A stretch of 10,007 nt of DNA from Limisphaerales bacterium (lineage in GTDB: Bacteria > Verrucomicrobiota > Verrucomicrobiia > Limisphaerales > UBA11358): contig DAIDJC010000109.1 in the NCBI GenBank assembly GCA_027451565.1, positions 1-10,007 on the forward strand. Reading direction: 5' to 3'. The position numbers were made by a program, and so were the translations under genes. The notes beneath the pieces are model-generated. The model was not told the origin of the DNA and searched no databases. It worked only from the letters and a program-made list of their open reading frames with translations. Below are positions 7,273-10,007 of the stretch, one piece after another. Position 1 is the first letter of the stretch. Each line of letters opens with the position of its first letter.

Positions 7273-7848
7273 TCAGACTCGTGCCGCCAATGCTGCCCGG
7301 CTACGGGCCAAAATCTCCTCGTGCAGGGATTTCCCGTGCGAATCTATGGTCACCACCGCAGGAAACTGGACTATTTCCAGCTCCCAAATGGCTTCCGGCG
7401 CGCCAAATTTTTCAAGGAAATGGACGTTTCGAACCTGCCTCACGCGCTCGGCCAGAACCTGCGCGGCCCCGCCGACTGCATGTAGATAAACACAGCCATA
7501 GTCTCGGCATGCAACTTGGGTGCGCTCGCCCATCCCACCTTTTCCAATCACTCCTCGCAAACCAAAATCACGGATGATTTGCCATTGATACGGCTCCTCA
7601 CGAATGGAAGTGGTGGGACCCGCCGCCGTGCATTTCCACGTATTATCCGCCTGCTTCAGCATCACCGGGCCACAATGGTAAATGATTCCATCACGCAGAC
7701 TCACCCCTGTCGGTAGCTGGCCGCCTTCATGCAAATACTTGTGAACCGCGTCACGACCCGTGAAAACCACTCCATTAATGGACACTTCATCGCCCACTTT
7801 TAATGCGCGAATCTGGTTTTCGTTAAAAGGAAAGGTTAGTTCGATCAT
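7273..7848 (-). CDS. Class I fumarate hydratase, beta subunit (FumA C-terminal domain family)
   Basis: This 191-residue protein is the smaller subunit of a two-gene, iron-sulfur class I hydro-lyase, the TCA-cycle enzyme that interconverts fumarate and L-malate. It corresponds to the C-terminal domain of single-chain FumA/FumB. Recognisable segments are LKVGDEVSINGVVFTGRD (16-33), IIYHCGPV (55-62), the substrate-site motif AAGPTTSIREEPY (75-87), GVIGKGGMG (99-107), CRDYGCVYLHAVGGAAQ (114-130) and the family C-terminus with a WELE segment. The start is the ATG at 7846-7848, 7 bp after the alpha-subunit stop, which indicates an operon and probable translational coupling. A longer frame runs upstream into the alpha gene, but the family N-terminus fits this ATG. 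The related L(+)-tartrate dehydratase beta subunit is the main alternative; fumarase is preferred because tartrate use is rare and no tartrate genes are nearby. Confidence 0.9.
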   Translation of the reverse strand: MIELTFPFNENQIRALKVGDEVSINGVVFTGRDAVHKYLHEGGQLPTGVSLRDGIIYHCGPVMLKQADNTWKCTAAGPTTSIREEPYQWQIIRDFGLRGVIGKGGMGERTQVACRDYGCVYLHAVGGAAQVLAERVRQVRNVHFLEKFGAPEAIWELEIVQFPAVVTIDSHGKSLHEEILARSRAALAARV

Positions 7849-7855
7849 GGAGAGT

Positions 7856-8734
7856 TTAGTAAAGCCAGTTGCTGATTTCCCCGGCTGCATTCAGGCGGAC
7901 GCCCTGACGCCGGTAAGCCCAGCACATGTAGCTGATGCTGACAAAAAACGAGGCCGGCACCCGGTTTGCGGCCATGATCTTGACTCCCAACAGGGTTGTT
8001 TTACCGCCGAACCCCATGGGACCAATCCCCAACTCATTGCTGGTCTTTAAAATATCCTGCTCCAAGGCATCCAATTCCGGCACGGGATTCCGATCTTCCA
8101 ACCGTCTCAAAAATTGGGTTTTGGACAGTTCATAGCCCGTGGCCCGGTCCCCTCCGATGCACACACCTAAAATACCCGGACCGCAACCTTTGCCCTGCGC
8201 CTGCAGCACCGCGTCCAGTATGACTTTCCGGCAACCATCCAAATCCCGATTGGCATGCAGGTCCTCATTCGGCAGGGAATATTGCGCCCCCACGTTCTCA
8301 CACCCGCCACCCTTCAAAACCAGCCTTGCCTCCAATTCACTTCCACGGTGCTGGTGAAAATGAAAAGCAGGCGCGCCGGTCCCCACATTGGTGCCATCAT
8401 TGCGTCCCGTCAGGGAATCCACAGAGTTCTGCCGCAGAAAACCTTTTTTGGTGGCTTCTTTGACAGCCTCCCGCGCCGTGTCGGCAAACTGAATCTGGTC
8501 ATAACCCACCGGAGTGTCCACATAAAACAAAATGCTGCCCGTGTCCTGGCAAAGGGGCTGTGATTTTCTCCGGGCAAGCGCAATATTTTGGTCAATGATC
8601 GCCATGGCACTGGATGCCAGGGATCCTTTCTTTTCCTGCTCCAAGGAATGCAATATGGCTTTGTGAACGTCCTCCGGAATCTCCGCCGAGGTGCGCCGTA
8701 TCAATTCAACCAGTGAAACCTGCAAATTGCTCAT
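7856..8734 (-). CDS. Class I fumarate hydratase, alpha subunit (iron-sulfur subunit)
   Basis: This 292-residue protein is the larger subunit, carrying the oxygen-sensitive [4Fe-4S] cluster that activates the substrate for reversible hydration of fumarate to malate. The expected cluster cysteines are present in their usual contexts: Cys62 in PLCQDTG, Cys192 in GILGVCIGGDR and Cys271 in ISYMCWAYRR. Other family segments are RNDGTNVGTGAP (111-122), HFHQHRG (125-131), LVLKGGGCENVG (138-149), NELGIGPMGFGGKTTLLG (233-250). Length matches separate-subunit enzymes of this class. The ATG at 8732-8734 fits the family N-terminus, but no Shine-Dalgarno precedes it. It is the first gene of a two-gene operon with the beta subunit. 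The gene pair is divergent from the RND adaptor across 292 bp, probably a chance neighbour. The tartrate dehydratase alpha subunit is a less likely alternative. Confidence 0.92.
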   Translation of the reverse strand: MSNLQVSLVELIRRTSAEIPEDVHKAILHSLEQEKKGSLASSAMAIIDQNIALARRKSQPLCQDTGSILFYVDTPVGYDQIQFADTAREAVKEATKKGFLRQNSVDSLTGRNDGTNVGTGAPAFHFHQHRGSELEARLVLKGGGCENVGAQYSLPNEDLHANRDLDGCRKVILDAVLQAQGKGCGPGILGVCIGGDRATGYELSKTQFLRRLEDRNPVPELDALEQDILKTSNELGIGPMGFGGKTTLLGVKIMAANRVPASFFVSISYMCWAYRRQGVRLNAAGEISNWLY

Positions 8735-9026
8735 ATCAAAAAATCAACCACTTGATGGTCCAATTTACGATGCGCTGGCAAACCCGTCAATCCTGCTGGT
8801 CCATACCCACCAAGGCTGGGACCCAACCCGGCAAATTGGGCGCCAACCCGTGACTGAGAAATGGCGGCGGAACGGGTGAAATGACCATCAAAAATATTCG
8901 CGTTGCTTGGCCTTGGGAAACCAAAGCATGCCATGCCAAAACCTGGAATTTGTAGGGTATTGCCCTGCAAAAATTAAAGGCGGCGCCTCACAGACACTGG
9001 AATATGGAACGGAGTAGTCTTAAAGA
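8735..9026. promoter_or_regulatory. Divergent spacer between the fumarase operon and the RND adaptor
   Basis: This 292-bp gene-free stretch should hold the promoters of both flanking genes. Visible elements are two copies of ccaacccg exactly 20 bp apart (8823-8830 and 8843-8850), an inverted pair cccaa/ttggg (8822-8826, 8836-8840), and a short minus-strand hairpin ATCAA-GTGG-TTGAT (plus-strand 8743-8756) followed by six T just before the fumarase start. The 20-bp spacing (about two helical turns) could suit a regulator, but that is speculation. I see no convincing sigma-70 promoter and no credible small gene. Confidence 0.4.
9011..9014 (+). promoter_or_regulatory. Probable ribosome binding site of the RND adaptor
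   Basis: A GGAG lies 12 bases before the ATG at 9027. It is the only recognisable Shine-Dalgarno-like sequence ahead of any gene start in this window, and its spacing is slightly long. It supports the ATG at 9027 as the adaptor start. Confidence 0.4.
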
Positions 9027-10007
9027 ATGGATTTTCTGAAGCGACTAAAAACAGCTGCATTCGCCGGGGCGGCGGGGTTGATGCTGGCAATAATATCCTT
9101 GGGCACTGGCTGTGAACGTGGCCCGTCCCCTGCCGCAACACCAGGGGATGACTCGGCGCCCGGCACATCCAGTCCGCCAACCGCAGAACTCAGTGGCGAT
9201 CAATTAAATGCCATCAAAATTGGAACCGTTGAAGTTTACGCGTTCCCCAGGGAAGTTGAATCGGTTGGATCCATTTTCTTTGGGGAAGATCCAAGCCTCA
9301 TCCAGGCAGAATCCACGCTGGCAGGCGCTTCAGTCGCTGAGGACTTGGCCTCCAAAGTGCTCGCACGCGCGCAGGCGCTTTATGAAACCAACGGTGTCTC
9401 TCTGGCAGAGTTGGACCAGGATGTGGCGACAGAAAAAACTTCCAAGGCCGCGTTGAAAGCCGCGCGTGACGCAGTGCGGGCCCTGAACGAAACAGATGCC
9501 CAAATAGGCCAGATACTCGACACCGGAAAAATCCCGGCTGCGCAGGGAGAGCACTCCTCGCTCAAATGGGCACGGGCCAACATTGACGAGGATGATTCCC
9601 CGTCAATCCAGCCAGGCCAGCCTGTGAAGGTCAGGGTGGCAGCCTTTCCAAACAGGATATATGACGGCTCGGTTTCCAAAGTTTACCCCAACTTGGATTC
9701 GAATACGCATCGCATGGCGGTGAGGGTGGAGGTGACCGACACGAATAACGATTTGCGCGTCGGCATGCTCGCCACCATGACCATTGAGGTCTCCAAACCA
9801 CTGGAGGCTGTAGCCATTCCTGCCAATGGAGTGGTCCGCGAAGGTGACGGATCGATGACGGCATGGGTCACGTCAGATCGCAGGCATTTCACCCAAAGAA
9901 TTATTGCGACGGGCCTGAGGGTAAATGGAGAAGTACAGGTTTTGAGCGGCCTTCAACCCGGCGAACTGGTCGTCACAGATGGAGCCGTTTTCATTGACAA
10001 CATGCTG
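9027..10007 (+). CDS. RND efflux periplasmic adaptor (membrane fusion protein), lipoyl domain apparently missing; 3' truncated by window
   Basis: Adaptors of this HlyD/CusB-type family bridge an inner-membrane RND pump and an outer-membrane TolC-type channel. The frame is open for 327 codons to the window edge. Residues 1-29 form a signal sequence (KRLK, then a hydrophobic core) ending at a Cys29 that may be lipid-modified, although SLGTGC is a poor lipobox. A Pro/Ser/Ala-rich linker follows. Residues 53-90 are the usual entry to the beta-barrel. Residues 91-165 form an alpha-hairpin (LIQAEST, RAQALYETNGVS, ALKAARDAV). Residues 179-255 are the beta-barrel (IQPGQPVKVRVAAFPNRIYDG, SNTHRMAVRVEV, LRVGML). 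From 256 on is the membrane-proximal domain (IPANGVVREGDG, VLSGLQPGELVVTDGA). The two half-motifs that make the lipoyl/barrel-sandwich domain are not present on either side of the hairpin. The C-terminal motif is close to the usual end, so little is cut off; a pump gene would be expected next. Confidence 0.85.
   Translation, partial: MDFLKRLKTAAFAGAAGLMLAIISLGTGCERGPSPAATPGDDSAPGTSSPPTAELSGDQLNAIKIGTVEVYAFPREVESVGSIFFGEDPSLIQAESTLAGASVAEDLASKVLARAQALYETNGVSLAELDQDVATEKTSKAALKAARDAVRALNETDAQIGQILDTGKIPAAQGEHSSLKWARANIDEDDSPSIQPGQPVKVRVAAFPNRIYDGSVSKVYPNLDSNTHRMAVRVEVTDTNNDLRVGMLATMTIEVSKPLEAVAIPANGVVREGDGSMTAWVTSDRRHFTQRIIATGLRVNGEVQVLSGLQPGELVVTDGAVFIDNML

Noticed and set aside
8731..8970. 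A 79-codon minus-strand frame overlapping the fumarase alpha start
   Set aside because: No start signal or domain, and low-complexity Gly/Ala/Leu-rich composition; it reads as spacer DNA.
9297..9560. A frameshift hiding the missing lipoyl segments of the RND adaptor in another frame
   Set aside because: The DNA at both junctions is contiguous coding sequence with conserved motifs on each side, and there is no spare DNA that could encode the missing pieces.
9208..9892. Several short open frames on both strands within the RND adaptor
   Set aside because: The continuous plus-strand frame from 9027 carries all the adaptor motifs, so the others are shadows.
1..10007. CRISPR arrays, tRNA or rRNA genes, transposases or phage genes
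   Set aside because: No spaced direct-repeat array, no tRNA-like or rRNA sequence and no transposase or phage protein motif was seen on either strand.

Overview
The window looks like chromosomal housekeeping and cell-envelope DNA from a Gram-negative bacterium, most plausibly of the Verrucomicrobiota/PVC group. KdsB (lipopolysaccharide Kdo activation) and an RND-type periplasmic adaptor imply an outer membrane. A secreted NPCBM-Ig-GH27 alpha-galactosidase, a homodimeric AceE, a two-subunit class I fumarase and nearly absent Shine-Dalgarno sequences fit PVC-like bacteria. The phylum call is inference from gene content only. There are no rRNA or tRNA genes, CRISPR arrays, transposases or phage genes.

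Layout, left to right. Positions 2-208 (+) are the 3' end of a gene for a protein with one membrane helix. kdsB (286-1038, -) follows after a perfect 14-bp tandem duplication. A secreted GH27 alpha-galactosidase (1178-3226, -) comes next, preceded on its upstream side by a 365-bp gene-free stretch rich in inverted repeats. aceE (3592-6261, -), the homodimeric pyruvate dehydrogenase E1, is divergent from a short lipoate-protein ligase-like gene (6387-7142, +). That gene converges on a fumarase operon encoded on the minus strand, with the alpha subunit (7856-8734) transcribed first and the beta subunit (7273-7848) 7 bp behind. Across a 292-bp divergent spacer an RND efflux adaptor begins at 9027 (+) and runs off the right edge.

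How the genes relate. AceE feeds acetyl groups to the lipoyl arms of E2, and the divergent ligase-like protein belongs to the family that loads lipoyl groups onto such domains, so this pair makes biochemical sense. Fumarase belongs to the downstream TCA cycle. KdsB and the efflux adaptor serve the envelope, and the galactosidase is a secreted or periplasmic glycan hydrolase.

The most unusual feature is the RND adaptor. It keeps a signal sequence, an alpha-helical hairpin, a beta-barrel and a membrane-proximal domain, but the two separate sequence segments that normally form its lipoyl (barrel-sandwich hybrid) domain both appear to be missing. I found no evidence of a wholly new multi-gene system here.
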